Under the pieces are notes generated by a model. The model did not search any database. It saw nothing but the letters and a program-made list of their open reading frames with translations, and had not been told where the DNA came from. Of a stretch of DNA of 64,000 nucleotides, positions 45,301 to 53,635 are shown one piece after another. Source of the DNA: Acetobacteraceae bacterium (GTDB lineage: Bacteria > Pseudomonadota > Alphaproteobacteria > Acetobacterales > Acetobacteraceae); the NCBI GenBank assembly GCA_004843165.1, contig CP039459.1:809501-873500 (forward strand), in the 5' to 3' direction. Numbering within the stretch: the first letter of the stretch is position 1; each line of letters starts with the position of its first letter. The translations under genes and the position numbers were made by a program.

Positions 45301-45337
45301 CCATTCTTCTTCTTTACTCTAAAAGGAAGAAGAATGG
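45301..45337 (+). promoter_or_regulatory. 12-bp stem that sequesters the cas1 start codon
   Basis: CCATTCTTCTTC (45301-45312) is perfectly complementary to GAAGAAGAATGG (45326-45337), which holds the end of the ribosome binding site and the cas1 ATG at 45334. The loop is 13 bases and includes AAAAG of the Shine-Dalgarno region. In the mRNA this would hide the cas1 initiation site, so Cas1/Cas2 synthesis may be controlled at translation. Confidence 0.7.
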
Positions 45338-46296
45338 CGTGGCAAAATCTCCATATCAGCCAATCAGGCTCACTAAGTCTAAAACGTAAGAATCTCTATT
45401 TCAAAAGTGAAGCGGGGGAAAATTCGTTTGCGCTCGAAGATATTGCCTGCATTATTTTAGACACAAAACAGATAAATTTAAGCGCTGCCCTGCTTTCCCG
45501 GCTTAGCGAAGACGGTATTATGCTGATTGTGCCCGATGAACGGCATCATCCTGCCGGCATGGTGCTTTCCTTTCACCAGCATTACGCACAGGCGGAAATA
45601 GCGCATTTACAGGCCAATCTAAGCACCCCTTTGAAAAAACGGCTTTGGCAGAAAATTATCAAGCGGAAAATCCGCAATCAGGGGCGGCTTTTGGAAAATC
45701 AAAATTTACAGGGTGGCAAAAAATTACTGGGCTATGCCGATCTCGTTAAATCAGGAGATTCCGAGAATATGGAGGCAGTTGCCGCCCGTTTTTACTGGCG
45801 AAATCTTTTTCAAAATTTCATTCGTGCGGACGGAACGGATTTTAGAAATTCCCTCTTAAATTACGGTTATGCAATTGTGCGGGCGATGATTGCCCGATCT
45901 ATTGCCGCGAGTGGACTTTTACCTGCTTTCGGACTTTTTCATATTTCCAAATTAAACCCTTTTAATTTGGCCGATGATCTCATTGAGCCCTACCGTCCTT
46001 TTGTGGATGGGTTAGCGCTCAAACGCTTTCTGATGCGTTCAGATATTGACCCTGCGAAAAGCATGGGGCAACTCGATTTAGAAGACCGGCGCTTTATGGC
46101 CAATATTCTTAATTTCTCCATTGAAATGAAAGGGGAAATTGTCACGTTGCTAACAGCAACGGAAATCATGAGTGCGAGTCTTGTCACTGCTATTCGGGAA
46201 AAAACACCTGATTCTTTTCACCTCCCTGCATGGGGGAAATATCTGCCCCTTATTGAAGAAAGTGAATATTTATCAGAGGAAGAATGCGAGTCATGA
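45334..46296 (+). CDS. cas1: CRISPR-associated endonuclease Cas1 (type II)
   Basis: A 320-residue Cas1, the integrase of spacer acquisition. Type II features are the N-terminal beta-domain ending in LSEDGIMLIVPDERHHPAGM, and the helical catalytic domain with MEAVAARFYW (metal-binding Glu), FGLFHISKLNPFNLADDLIEP (His and acidic residues of the active site) and a C-terminal helical part. The length is normal for II-C. Its start codon lies in a 12-bp stem. The stop overlaps the cas2 start. Confidence 0.95.
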   Translation: MAWQNLHISQSGSLSLKRKNLYFKSEAGENSFALEDIACIILDTKQINLSAALLSRLSEDGIMLIVPDERHHPAGMVLSFHQHYAQAEIAHLQANLSTPLKKRLWQKIIKRKIRNQGRLLENQNLQGGKKLLGYADLVKSGDSENMEAVAARFYWRNLFQNFIRADGTDFRNSLLNYGYAIVRAMIARSIAASGLLPAFGLFHISKLNPFNLADDLIEPYRPFVDGLALKRFLMRSDIDPAKSMGQLDLEDRRFMANILNFSIEMKGEIVTLLTATEIMSASLVTAIREKTPDSFHLPAWGKYLPLIEESEYLSEEECES

Positions 46297-46619
46297 AAGA
46301 GGATGTCCGATTTATGTGGCTAATGATATTTTTTGATTTACCCGTTAAAAGCAAGCTTCAGCGCACCAGCGCCACACGTTTTCGAAATGCGCTGCTCAAT
46401 GATGGCTTTATCATGATACAATTCTCTGTCTATGCCAGAGTCTGCCGTGGGCAGGAGGCTGTTGATAAGCATTTGCATCGTACACGGCTTGCGATGCCCA
46501 AAGCTGGCTCCATTCGTGCCTTGCAAGTAACAGACAAGCAATATGGACGTATGGAGCTAATGTTAGGTCTTGGCAAAAAAATAGAGAAAAAAGCTACAAA
46601 ACAAATGGTTTTACTGTGA
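46284..46619 (+). CDS. cas2: CRISPR-associated endoribonuclease Cas2
   Basis: A 111-residue Cas2 with the ferredoxin-like start FMWLMIFFDLPVKSKLQR, whose Asp is the conserved metal site, the strand FIMIQFSVYARVCRG, and the terminal strand SIRALQVTDKQYGRMELML. It bridges the two Cas1 dimers during spacer integration. The ATG at 46284 has AGAGGAAG directly upstream; a second ATG at 46293 overlaps the cas1 stop in an ATGA and is also possible. The first CRISPR repeat begins 57 bp after the stop. No csn2 or cas4 is present, which makes the locus type II-C. Confidence 0.94.
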   Translation: MRVMKEDVRFMWLMIFFDLPVKSKLQRTSATRFRNALLNDGFIMIQFSVYARVCRGQEAVDKHLHRTRLAMPKAGSIRALQVTDKQYGRMELMLGLGKKIEKKATKQMVLL

Positions 46620-46676
46620 ATTTTCGGCGAAAAAAAGCGGAAAAAACCCAGAAAACCAATGCTTGCAGCCGCCAAT

Positions 46677-47108
46677 AGTTTAGCAGATGGAAATCAGCAG
46701 GGAAACCACGGCAAGTTCCAGAAACATAAGCAACGCCCAGCGAGTTTAGCAGATGGAAATCAGCAGGGAAACCACGGCCACTTTTAGCGATTACGAATGC
46801 CGCCAGAAAGTTTAGCAGATGGAAATCAGCAGGGAAACCACGGCAACAAAGTATCAGATTTTCTAATCGCCCAAAGTTTAGCAGATGGAAATCAGCAGGG
46901 AAACCACGGCACCGACATTTATCTGATTAGAATAATTCATAGTTTAGCAGATGGAAATCAGCAGGGAAACCACGGCTAAAAGCTTCTCCTCTCTTGATCC
47001 GCCGCTAGTTTAGCAGATGGAAATCAGCAGGGAAACCACGGCATTGGGGATGCCGCTTTAACGCAAGCGTTTAGTTTAGCAGATGGAAATCAGCAGGGAA
47101 ACTATCAG
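46677..47108 (-). CRISPR. Type II-C CRISPR array, 7 repeats and 6 spacers
   Basis: Repeats of 36 bp start at 46677, 46743, 46809, 46875, 46941, 47007 and 47073; all six spacers are 30 bp. On the plus strand each repeat begins AGTTTAGCAGATGG and ends GGGAAACCACGGC. The last differs in its final six bases. The tracrRNA anti-repeat pairs with the minus-strand reading (GCCGTGG to GCTAAACT), so crRNAs are made from the minus strand. In that direction each repeat ends TGCTAAACT, resembling an extended -10 element as in II-C loci with one promoter per repeat. New spacers probably enter next to cas2, since the degenerate repeat is at the far side. Confidence 0.96.
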
Positions 47109-47127
47109 AAAATCATTTCATCTCAAG

Positions 47128-47160
47128 AAAAAGGCGCTCTTCATAAAGAAGAACGCCTAA
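47128..47160 (-). terminator. Terminator of the SDR gene, near-copy of the tracrRNA terminator
   Basis: The hairpin core 47133-47157 matches 41661-41685 at 24 of 25 bases. On the minus strand it is followed by T5, so it terminates the SDR transcript before the array. Confidence 0.8.
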
Positions 47161-47175
47161 GACTCTGTTTAACTT

Positions 47176-48249
47176 TTATATTCTCGGAGGAACGGAATGG
47201 CCGCCTGTACTGCCCCAGATTTCACCTGTTGCATAGCTACTCTCAGCACTGGCCAACGTAACGTAAAGCGGTGCAAGTTCAACTGGCTGTGCCGGACGGT
47301 GCAAAGCCGTATCTGAACCAAAAGTCGGGATGGAATCTCCACCGAAATTTTTAAACTTCTCCTGCGGCACAGCGCCTGAAATCTGTAACGGTGTCCAGAC
47401 CGGGCCCGGCGCAACAGAATTTAAGCGAATGCCCTTTTGCACCAAGAGCTGGGTTCCCAAGGACAAAGTCATATTGGCAATACCTGCCTTTGTCATTGCA
47501 TAATCTACCAAAGTCGGGCTTGGTGCTGTTGCCTGCCGAGAGGCTGTGGTCACGATTGTGCTCCCTTCGGGCATGATTTTTGCCGCCGCTCTGATAAGCC
47601 AGAACAGAGCGTAAAGATTGGTTTTTAACGTCCAGTCAAAATCATCTGTTGTCATTTTTGTAATATCATCACAAAATTTCTGACGCCCGGCAGTGACAAT
47701 GAGGCAATCCAAGCCATTAAGCTGTTTTGCAGCCTGTTGAATCAAAGACTCACAGAATTGTTCCTGACGCAAATCCCCTGGAATCAAAAAGGCTTTACGG
47801 CCAGCCTGACGGATATATTTTGCGCAATCTTCTGCGTCTGACTGTTCTTGCGGCAAGTAATTGAGCGCAATATCTGCGCCTTCTCTTGCGAACGCAATCG
47901 CCACAGCACGGCCAATACCGGAATCTCCGCCAACGATTAAGGCTTTACGGCCCTTCATACGGCCAGAACCTTGGTATGTTTTCTCACCGCAATCCGGCAC
48001 CGGGTGCATTTTAGACTGTATCCCCGGCCAAGCCTGCTCTTGAGAAGGGTAAGGCGGTGCCGGATAGGCTTTGGCAGGGTCTGTCAAAGCGGTTTTGCCT
48101 CTGGCGTGCTGTTTATTTTCAGCACTTGCGGAACGTGCTGTGCCTAATGTTGCGGCAACGCCCAAAGCGGCTGCTCCCGCACCACTGCGGATAAAGAAAC
48201 GCCGGTTATTATCAACGTTCTCTGTTTGTTCATTATTTTGATGACGCAT
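47176..48249 (-). CDS. Tat-exported short-chain dehydrogenase/reductase
   Basis: A 357-residue SDR with an N-terminal twin-arginine signal (NRRFFIRSGAGAAALGVAAT, ending near SASA). The dehydrogenase domain has the coenzyme loop VGGDSGIGRAVAIAFAREGA, the strand CLIVTAGRQ in place of NNAG, and the catalytic YAMTK. It ends with GEIWGSTGG. Relatives such as YghA oxidise alcohols or reduce carbonyls using NAD(P); a Tat signal implies folding with cofactor before export to the periplasm, which suits membrane-near oxidations of acetic acid bacteria. The exact substrate is unknown. It is insulated from the array by the hairpin at 47128-47160. Confidence 0.9.
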   Translation of the reverse strand: MRHQNNEQTENVDNNRRFFIRSGAGAAALGVAATLGTARSASAENKQHARGKTALTDPAKAYPAPPYPSQEQAWPGIQSKMHPVPDCGEKTYQGSGRMKGRKALIVGGDSGIGRAVAIAFAREGADIALNYLPQEQSDAEDCAKYIRQAGRKAFLIPGDLRQEQFCESLIQQAAKQLNGLDCLIVTAGRQKFCDDITKMTTDDFDWTLKTNLYALFWLIRAAAKIMPEGSTIVTTASRQATAPSPTLVDYAMTKAGIANMTLSLGTQLLVQKGIRLNSVAPGPVWTPLQISGAVPQEKFKNFGGDSIPTFGSDTALHRPAQPVELAPLYVTLASAESSYATGEIWGSTGGHSVPPRI

Positions 48250-48438
48250 AAAACCTCAACCCTTTAGAAAAAGGTTAAAAAACAAATATTTTCTAAGATA
48301 ATTTTAATCCTAAAAAGTGCTTTTTTACAGAGGATTTTCATCCTCTAAATAGACTTAATGAAAAAGAGGAGGGCTTTCTCTCTAAAATCCAATCTTATAG
48401 CGTGGGACTCTCTTAAAGATAAGGAATAGTCTCAAAGA

Positions 48439-48681
48439 ATGTTAAATTTCAAAAATGCTATTTGGTCTTTTTTCAAAAAAGCCTACGCCAAACCCCCTGC
48501 TATTCCTGCCGGTTTGAAAAAGTTTTTTGTCGTCTTTTCCTTTCTGAAATATCTTCTTTTTTGCCTTATTGTCTTTCACGGGCTTTTGAAAATCATTACG
48601 GTTTCATTACTGCTCACAGTGCTTTTTATTTTCGGCTATGTCCGAAGCGAAAAAGGCTGGCGCTGGCGTTTTATCCGCTAG
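48439..48681 (+). CDS. Small membrane protein
   Basis: An 80-residue protein with a basic N-terminus and two hydrophobic segments (FFVVFSFLKYLLFCLIVF and LLKIITVSLLLTVLFIFGYV), ending WRWRFIR. Probably a two-pass inner-membrane protein. Convergent with 48684-49679, the stops being two bases apart. No family recognised. Confidence 0.6.
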   Translation: MLNFKNAIWSFFKKAYAKPPAIPAGLKKFFVVFSFLKYLLFCLIVFHGLLKIITVSLLLTVLFIFGYVRSEKGWRWRFIR

Positions 48682-48683
48682 CA

Positions 48684-49679
48684 TTACCTAGGCATTGGCC
48701 AGCGGGGGCGGGGGGCGTTGGCTGGTTTTTGATATTGTCCCCAGCCGGCATCGGTACGGGCACTGCGGAGCGGCATTTTGGTGCAATTCATCCAGACCTG
48801 TTCCGAGGCGGCGACCCAAGAAGGCCCATAGCACCAGCCTTCTCTTTGAAGCTGATCTTCGATCATTTGAGAAAAATATCTTGCTAAGAAAGTTTGTGCC
48901 CGCAAGATGTCATCTTCACTTGCCCCGATGTCCGCCATTTCTGTGAGGAAAAACCATTGTTGGATTTGTGTTTCCTTGCTTTCGGTTTTGAGTTTTTTGG
49001 CAAATTTTTCTTGATCAGGAATGGCATTTTGACAGCTTGTCCAGCTTGAAAGCTGTGCATCCCATGTCGGGCAGGCTTTTAAAACCACAGGCACAAGCGG
49101 ATAAATCAGAGAGCGGAGTTCTCTTTGTCCCTCTGTTAGCGAAAACCAGATTTGAAATTTCCGCTCCAGCTGGGGATTACTGCGATTGATAGGGCGTGGC
49201 GGCGGTGCTTCAATTTCAGGGACTTTGCCCGATATTGCCTCTTGCACGATCTGATCGCTGGCATCATTCATGGCCTCTGCCGGCATTGTTTCAAGAGATT
49301 GCATCGCTTTTTCAGAAAGGTTTGGCGCAAATTTGTTGCCCTCATTCGGATTCATTGCCTTTTCCACCATTCCCCTAGAATGGCTCGTATCCGAAACATA
49401 GCCCTTAATTTTTCCAGCCTCTGCCATTTTACGGCCGCCATAGATTTTCGCATCCGGGTAGCGAGGGGCCGGCGAGGCTTTACGGGCTGGCACGGCTGAA
49501 AAGGCTGGGGGCGGAGCTTTTGCAAGCGGCACGGGGGCCGGCAAGATCATCTCATCTGATTCCGGCGCTCTATGGGCAAAAACATCTCCTGCCGCCAACG
49601 GCAAAAAAAGGCAGAGGCCAGCAAGGAGCAAGGCTTTGACAGAGGCTTTAAGGCAAGAGGGAATCATCATCATTTTCAA
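48684..49679 (-). CDS. Exported protein of unknown function
   Basis: A 331-residue protein with a signal peptide (ALLLAGLCLFLPLAAGDVFA) and an Ala/Pro-rich linker of about 60 residues. A helical domain of 170 residues follows with four Cys, two in LKACPTWDAQLSSWTSCQ and two in WCYGPSWVAASEQVWMNC, suggesting two disulphides and a periplasmic location. The Pro-rich C-terminus ends PRPRWPMPR. No family recognised. Confidence 0.75.
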   Translation of the reverse strand: MKMMMIPSCLKASVKALLLAGLCLFLPLAAGDVFAHRAPESDEMILPAPVPLAKAPPPAFSAVPARKASPAPRYPDAKIYGGRKMAEAGKIKGYVSDTSHSRGMVEKAMNPNEGNKFAPNLSEKAMQSLETMPAEAMNDASDQIVQEAISGKVPEIEAPPPRPINRSNPQLERKFQIWFSLTEGQRELRSLIYPLVPVVLKACPTWDAQLSSWTSCQNAIPDQEKFAKKLKTESKETQIQQWFFLTEMADIGASEDDILRAQTFLARYFSQMIEDQLQREGWCYGPSWVAASEQVWMNCTKMPLRSARTDAGWGQYQKPANAPRPRWPMPR

Positions 49680-49805
49680 TTTCTAGACCGCATTTTTTTT
49701 CAAAGAAAGGCATATTCTATCTGCTCCTTGAAGTTTTAAGAAAAAATCGTATAGAATTGATTTCTCCTTTCCTTCTTTTTGACATGATGGCGTAGAAATT
49801 TCTCT

Positions 49806-50561
49806 ATGAAGCTTTTGAAGAAAATTGTTCCGATTTCCGCAATTCTTTTGACCTCCTCCTCTCTTTTAATGCTGAATGGATGTCAAAAACTTGATATGTC
49901 GTTCAAAGGGAGAACGCAGGCGGCTGACGGTGCAACCATTACTTTTTGCGCCAATAGTGGACTAGGCTGCCATAAGATTGCCAATAAAGCCGAATGGCAA
50001 CAGCTTTATAATGCCAGCGGCCGCTATCATGTCGGCACATGGGATGCGCCTTGGGGCAAGAAATATCTGATTCCTTATGGTTATAACCACAAGGAAGAAT
50101 GGGTTGCCGCATGGAAAGAGGCTGAGAAAAACTGCGAGACAAAGGATAAATGTGAATTTCCTGCCTTTGTGCAGCAGGCGCGCAAAGCCAATCATGACAT
50201 GTTGCATATGCTTGACGAATATAATTTTCCTAAAGCCTTTCGTCCCTTTTTCCAGCCAACAATGAAAAAAATGCAAAGCAAGGGCGAGATCCAATATCAG
50301 TGCAATCTCTTCAGTTATATCTGCACGCCTTTTATCGACTCTCCCGATAAACAAGTTGGTTTTTACCGTCCGCATCAGCCCCTAACCTATGTGACCGCCC
50401 CAACGGAATTGACCAGTGCGGCACCGCTTTCCGGCGAGGGAGCAGAGGAAGCGCATGTTTCCAAACCTGATGCCCACAAGGATGCACCAACAGCACAAGA
50501 GAAAAAGGATAAGGCCGCCCCCATTCCAACCGCTTCCGAAGTTGGAACGGCACGTTCATAA
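49806..50561 (+). CDS. Cys-rich lipoprotein, family C, first of tandem pair
   Basis: A 251-residue lipoprotein: the lipobox LNGC gives acylated Cys at residue 26. The folded domain is shared with the next gene: SGLGCHK, then WDAPWGKKYLIPYGYNHKEEW, a Cys pair in NCETKDKCEFP, FRPFFQPTMKKMQSKGEIQYQC and CTPFID, then GFYRPHQPLTYVT. Six conserved Cys suggest three disulphides. The C-terminal 45 residues are Ala/Lys-rich and probably flexible. Function unknown; envelope located. Confidence 0.82.
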   Translation: MKLLKKIVPISAILLTSSSLLMLNGCQKLDMSFKGRTQAADGATITFCANSGLGCHKIANKAEWQQLYNASGRYHVGTWDAPWGKKYLIPYGYNHKEEWVAAWKEAEKNCETKDKCEFPAFVQQARKANHDMLHMLDEYNFPKAFRPFFQPTMKKMQSKGEIQYQCNLFSYICTPFIDSPDKQVGFYRPHQPLTYVTAPTELTSAAPLSGEGAEEAHVSKPDAHKDAPTAQEKKDKAAPIPTASEVGTARS

Positions 50562-50576
50562 GCCCATCTGCCCTCT

Positions 50577-51380
50577 ATGATTAAAGCCATACGTTTCTCT
50601 TCTCTCCCTAGCTGTCTTTTTTTCGCTCTTGCCCTCTTAGGGTTTTCTGAAACAGCGCAAGCTTATGGTATGCCCAAAGAGGCACCGATTGATAATTTAA
50701 GGCCGCTTTTTGAGCCGATTGAGGCAACCCATATTCCCACCTATATGGCACCGGTGCCGCCTGTGCCCAAGACAAAAAAGCCGCCTTTACCCTATACCGG
50801 TTTGCACAAAGGGCCGGAGACCGTTTTAATGTGTTTAGATTCCGGTCTTGGCTGTTTTAAGCCTGAGACTGTCAAGGAATGGCAGGATCTTTATCTCGAC
50901 AGCAATGGCGATGTCACATTATGGGCTTCGCCGTGGGGAAGGAATTATTTAATTCCCAAAGGTTTTAACCATCGCAATGATTGGATCACGCAATGGCAAG
51001 CGGCCTCCGATGATTGTGATTTCGATGGGCGGTGCAACTTTCCCAATTTTGTTCTCCAAGCCCGCAAAGTGCATAAAGATTTATTAGATCGCCTCAAAAC
51101 ATCTTCTTTAGGCCCCTTATATCAGCCTTTTTTTCAGCCTAAATTTCTCCGGCTCAAAAGCAAGGGAGATTTGCAGTATCAATGTGATCGCATTACCTTC
51201 GTTTGCACGCCTTTTATCAATTCAGAAACCAAAGTCGCTGGTATTTATAGGCCTTTTCAGCCTTTTACCTATGTCACCCCTCTCCCCATCCCGCCAAAAG
51301 AAGTGCAAAAACAAAAAGCCAAAAAGCCAAAAGAGGATTTAAATGCGAATACCGGTTATTTGGGCAGTGAGGCGGAATAA
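50577..51380 (+). CDS. Exported Cys-rich protein, family C, second of tandem pair
   Basis: A 267-residue paralogue of the preceding lipoprotein, here with an ordinary signal peptide (CLFFALALLGFSETAQA) and a Pro-rich linker (PTYMAPVPPVPKTKKPPLP). The shared domain carries SGLGCFK, WASPWGRNYLIPKGFNHRNDW, DCDFDGRCNFP, YQPFFQPKFLRLKSKGDLQYQC, CTPFIN and GIYRPFQPFTYVT. It lies 15 bp after the first gene, so the pair is a duplicated operon. Function unknown. Confidence 0.82.
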   Translation: MIKAIRFSSLPSCLFFALALLGFSETAQAYGMPKEAPIDNLRPLFEPIEATHIPTYMAPVPPVPKTKKPPLPYTGLHKGPETVLMCLDSGLGCFKPETVKEWQDLYLDSNGDVTLWASPWGRNYLIPKGFNHRNDWITQWQAASDDCDFDGRCNFPNFVLQARKVHKDLLDRLKTSSLGPLYQPFFQPKFLRLKSKGDLQYQCDRITFVCTPFINSETKVAGIYRPFQPFTYVTPLPIPPKEVQKQKAKKPKEDLNANTGYLGSEAE

Positions 51381-51479
51381 CATGATTTCAGAACAACGGC
51401 TAAAATTAAGAAGTGTTTTTTCTTCAAAAATGCCATAACATAGAATCATTTCCGGGGATAAATCAGCAGGGGCTTAAAG

Positions 51480-52466
51480 GTGGGACAAATGCCGCAAAAA
51501 CCATTGATTTCTTTCTTTTTGCCGTTTTCTTTCAGTATTCTGTTTGTCTTCCCTGCTTTTTCTCTACCTGTTTTTGCGGCTGAGACGACGACTTTGCCGA
51601 TTGAAACGCATACGCTTTCAGATTTAACCGTGCCACCGAAGGCGAAACCGACCAAAGAAATCATTTCTTTTTCACAGAAAACGCAGAATAATGAGGATGC
51701 GCAAAGATTAACGCAGATGAAAAAGGATGTGACGGCAAGCATGGCAAATGTCGCCTCTAAAAAACCTGCGCCTTTCACATCTTCCAAAGTCCGTTCCTCC
51801 CCTCCTCATCCGTCTTCGCACATGTCGAAAACGTCTTTCACGCCCCGCCCTTCTCCCAAAGCTGTATCGACGGCACGCCTCAAAACATTCCCTTCCGACA
51901 ATCGTCCGGATCATTTTGAATTAGGGGGTGTTAAGCTAGGAATGACTTTCGCCCAAGCCCGTTCGGCGATTGCAAATTATCTTGGGATTAATCTGCATAA
52001 CATCACCATTTCCGGCAGTATGCCAGAGCCACAAACCTGCACTGCCGATACGCAGTTAAGCGCCGAGGGAGAAAAAGGCGCAATAAATGTTCAGTTTGCG
52101 TGTAATGCGGGGCTCCCTCTTCATCAGGAGCTTTCGGTCGATCATATTTCCTATGAGCCTGAAACGGGGCTGATAGAAAATGTTTTGGATCATGCGGTAA
52201 AGAAATATGGCAATCCCGTCAATCTATCAGAATATAACCCCTTAAAGGCGGAATATGTCTCTTATGATTGGTGTTTACATCCGTCGCCGGACCTTAGCTC
52301 ACAGAGTGGCAAGGCGCTTCATTGTCTCAACCGGAATGAAAGCCGTTTACGTTTACAAGGCAGGGATAATAGTCTTGAATTTGAATTGATTGGGATTGTC
52401 GGTGCGGCCAAAAATTACGAGGGGGATAGTGAACAAGACAATTTAGCTGAAGATGACGAGGCTTAA
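51480..52466 (+). CDS. Exported protein of unknown function
   Basis: A 328-residue protein (an ATG at 51489 is an alternative start) with a signal peptide (FLPFSFSILFVFPAFSLPVF) and a long Ser/Thr/Pro/Lys-rich linker to about residue 140. A folded domain follows that begins FELGGVKLGMTFAQARSAI, a phrase common in periplasmic domains that recur in gene families of proteobacteria. Cys residues occur in PQTCTAD, QFACNAG, YDWCLHP and LHCLNRN. The end is acidic. Convergent with 52470-52871. Function unknown. Confidence 0.75.
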   Translation: MGQMPQKPLISFFLPFSFSILFVFPAFSLPVFAAETTTLPIETHTLSDLTVPPKAKPTKEIISFSQKTQNNEDAQRLTQMKKDVTASMANVASKKPAPFTSSKVRSSPPHPSSHMSKTSFTPRPSPKAVSTARLKTFPSDNRPDHFELGGVKLGMTFAQARSAIANYLGINLHNITISGSMPEPQTCTADTQLSAEGEKGAINVQFACNAGLPLHQELSVDHISYEPETGLIENVLDHAVKKYGNPVNLSEYNPLKAEYVSYDWCLHPSPDLSSQSGKALHCLNRNESRLRLQGRDNSLEFELIGIVGAAKNYEGDSEQDNLAEDDEA

Positions 52467-52469
52467 TTT

Positions 52470-52871
52470 TTACAATTTCCCAAAAAGATTTTCCGGTATT
52501 TGGTTTTGAGGACCGATTTTGAGGGTCGGTGCCTGCATAACCTCTCCGGTTTTCTTTTCTGTTTTGAGGACATTATTGACAGGATTATCCGGTTCAGATG
52601 TTTTTCGCCACTGTCCTTGGCCTGTGGGATAGATTTCGATCTCTTCTATTTTCCCCTTATTTTCTGTCGGTAGATCGCCCTCCTCAAACGGAATGACAGC
52701 TAAGCTATCCGTTTTTTCTTCTGTCGTACGCACCTCTGGCATGGGGACTTTACCCGCACTGATTTCGGGATGAAAATCATCCATATTCTCGGCCGAGAGG
52801 ATCGTCTCTCCTTTTGCCGCTACAGTGCAGGCGAGGCTTGAAAGAATCATACAAGAGAGAATTTTTTTCAT
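52470..52871 (-). CDS. Small exported protein of unknown function
   Basis: From ATG 52871 the product is 133 residues with a signal peptide (MKKILSCMILSSLACTVAA) and an acidic, probably flexible mature part (PFEEGDLPTENKGKIEEIEI). A frame extending to 53093 exists, but it would bury the signal peptide and overlap the divergent gene at 53023, so I reject that start. No family recognised. Confidence 0.65.
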   Translation of the reverse strand: MKKILSCMILSSLACTVAAKGETILSAENMDDFHPEISAGKVPMPEVRTTEEKTDSLAVIPFEEGDLPTENKGKIEEIEIYPTGQGQWRKTSEPDNPVNNVLKTEKKTGEVMQAPTLKIGPQNQIPENLFGKL

Positions 52872-53022
52872 GCTTGCCTTTATCCAATGATCCGCTAGTC
52901 TAATCAAGATTTTTAAGAAGATAGGGGGAATCTCCTGCCCCTCTATACAACGTGCGTGCCAAATCTTATAAAGAACGAAGATGGCACTTTTGTGAGCTTC
53001 GCTCAAATAGAAAGTCATTAAA

Positions 53023-53631
53023 ATGCTTTTATCCCTTTTCCCCAAGAAAATCTTTTGTCTCTCTCTTTCGCTCGGCCTTATGACTTTTGGCATACAGGCT
53101 TCTTCTGTGTTTGCGGAATCTGTCGAGGACAGCTTAAAAGATAGCGGTGATCAGTTCCTCTTTCCCCTGCATGGCAAATCAACCCCACAACCTGCACGTC
53201 CGCAAACAGCTGACAGCGGTTCTATCGGCGACGGCACAGACAGCAATAATGAGGGAAGCATCACGCAAGGGGCCGACAGTGCCACCATTAGCAACAGCGC
53301 AGGGGATTCAGAAACGGTAACGCAAAGTTCAAATAATCCGAACGGCGATATTGTGCGGGGTAAAAATGGCCAAGTTCTTGCCTATGTGGATAGTCAGAGC
53401 TCCCCCGGTCAAAATCGCATTAGCGATCCGAGCGGCAATATCCTCGGCACAATCACAAAAGATACAACGCAAGGCGGCTATCAGGTCAGTGACCAATATG
53501 GCAAACCGCTTGGCTCTATTGACGATCAGGGCGAGGTTTATAATTTCTACGGTCAAGGGATCGGTGTTGTCCCCCCCGGCGGAAGTCCTGCGGATCTCTA
53601 TACGGCCTGGAGCTTAATCAAGCAGCATTAG
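53023..53631 (+). CDS. Secreted repeat protein, family A, distant member
   Basis: A 202-residue exported protein (signal LSLSLGLMTFGIQASSVFA). Residues about 35-105 are Ser/Gly/Asp-rich linker; the rest is a family A domain: GDIVRGKNGQVLAYVDSQS, then GNILGTITKDTTQGGY and LGSIDDQGEVYNFYGQGIG, ending YTAWSLIKQH. The start is set by the signal peptide. It is 25 kb from the main cluster at 25103-27949. The next gene, a GHKL ATPase, begins four bases after its stop, although the two composition styles differ. Confidence 0.8.
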   Translation: MLLSLFPKKIFCLSLSLGLMTFGIQASSVFAESVEDSLKDSGDQFLFPLHGKSTPQPARPQTADSGSIGDGTDSNNEGSITQGADSATISNSAGDSETVTQSSNNPNGDIVRGKNGQVLAYVDSQSSPGQNRISDPSGNILGTITKDTTQGGYQVSDQYGKPLGSIDDQGEVYNFYGQGIGVVPPGGSPADLYTAWSLIKQH

Positions 53632-53635
53632 AAAA

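Noticed and set aside
46620-46676. Leader and promoter driving the array on the plus strand
   Set aside because: The tracrRNA anti-repeat pairs with the minus-strand repeat, and the terminator logic also fits minus-strand crRNAs.
52872-53093. Longer N-terminus for the minus-strand gene ending at 52470
   Set aside because: It overlaps a divergent gene with its own signal peptide and places the gene's signal sequence 74 residues inside.
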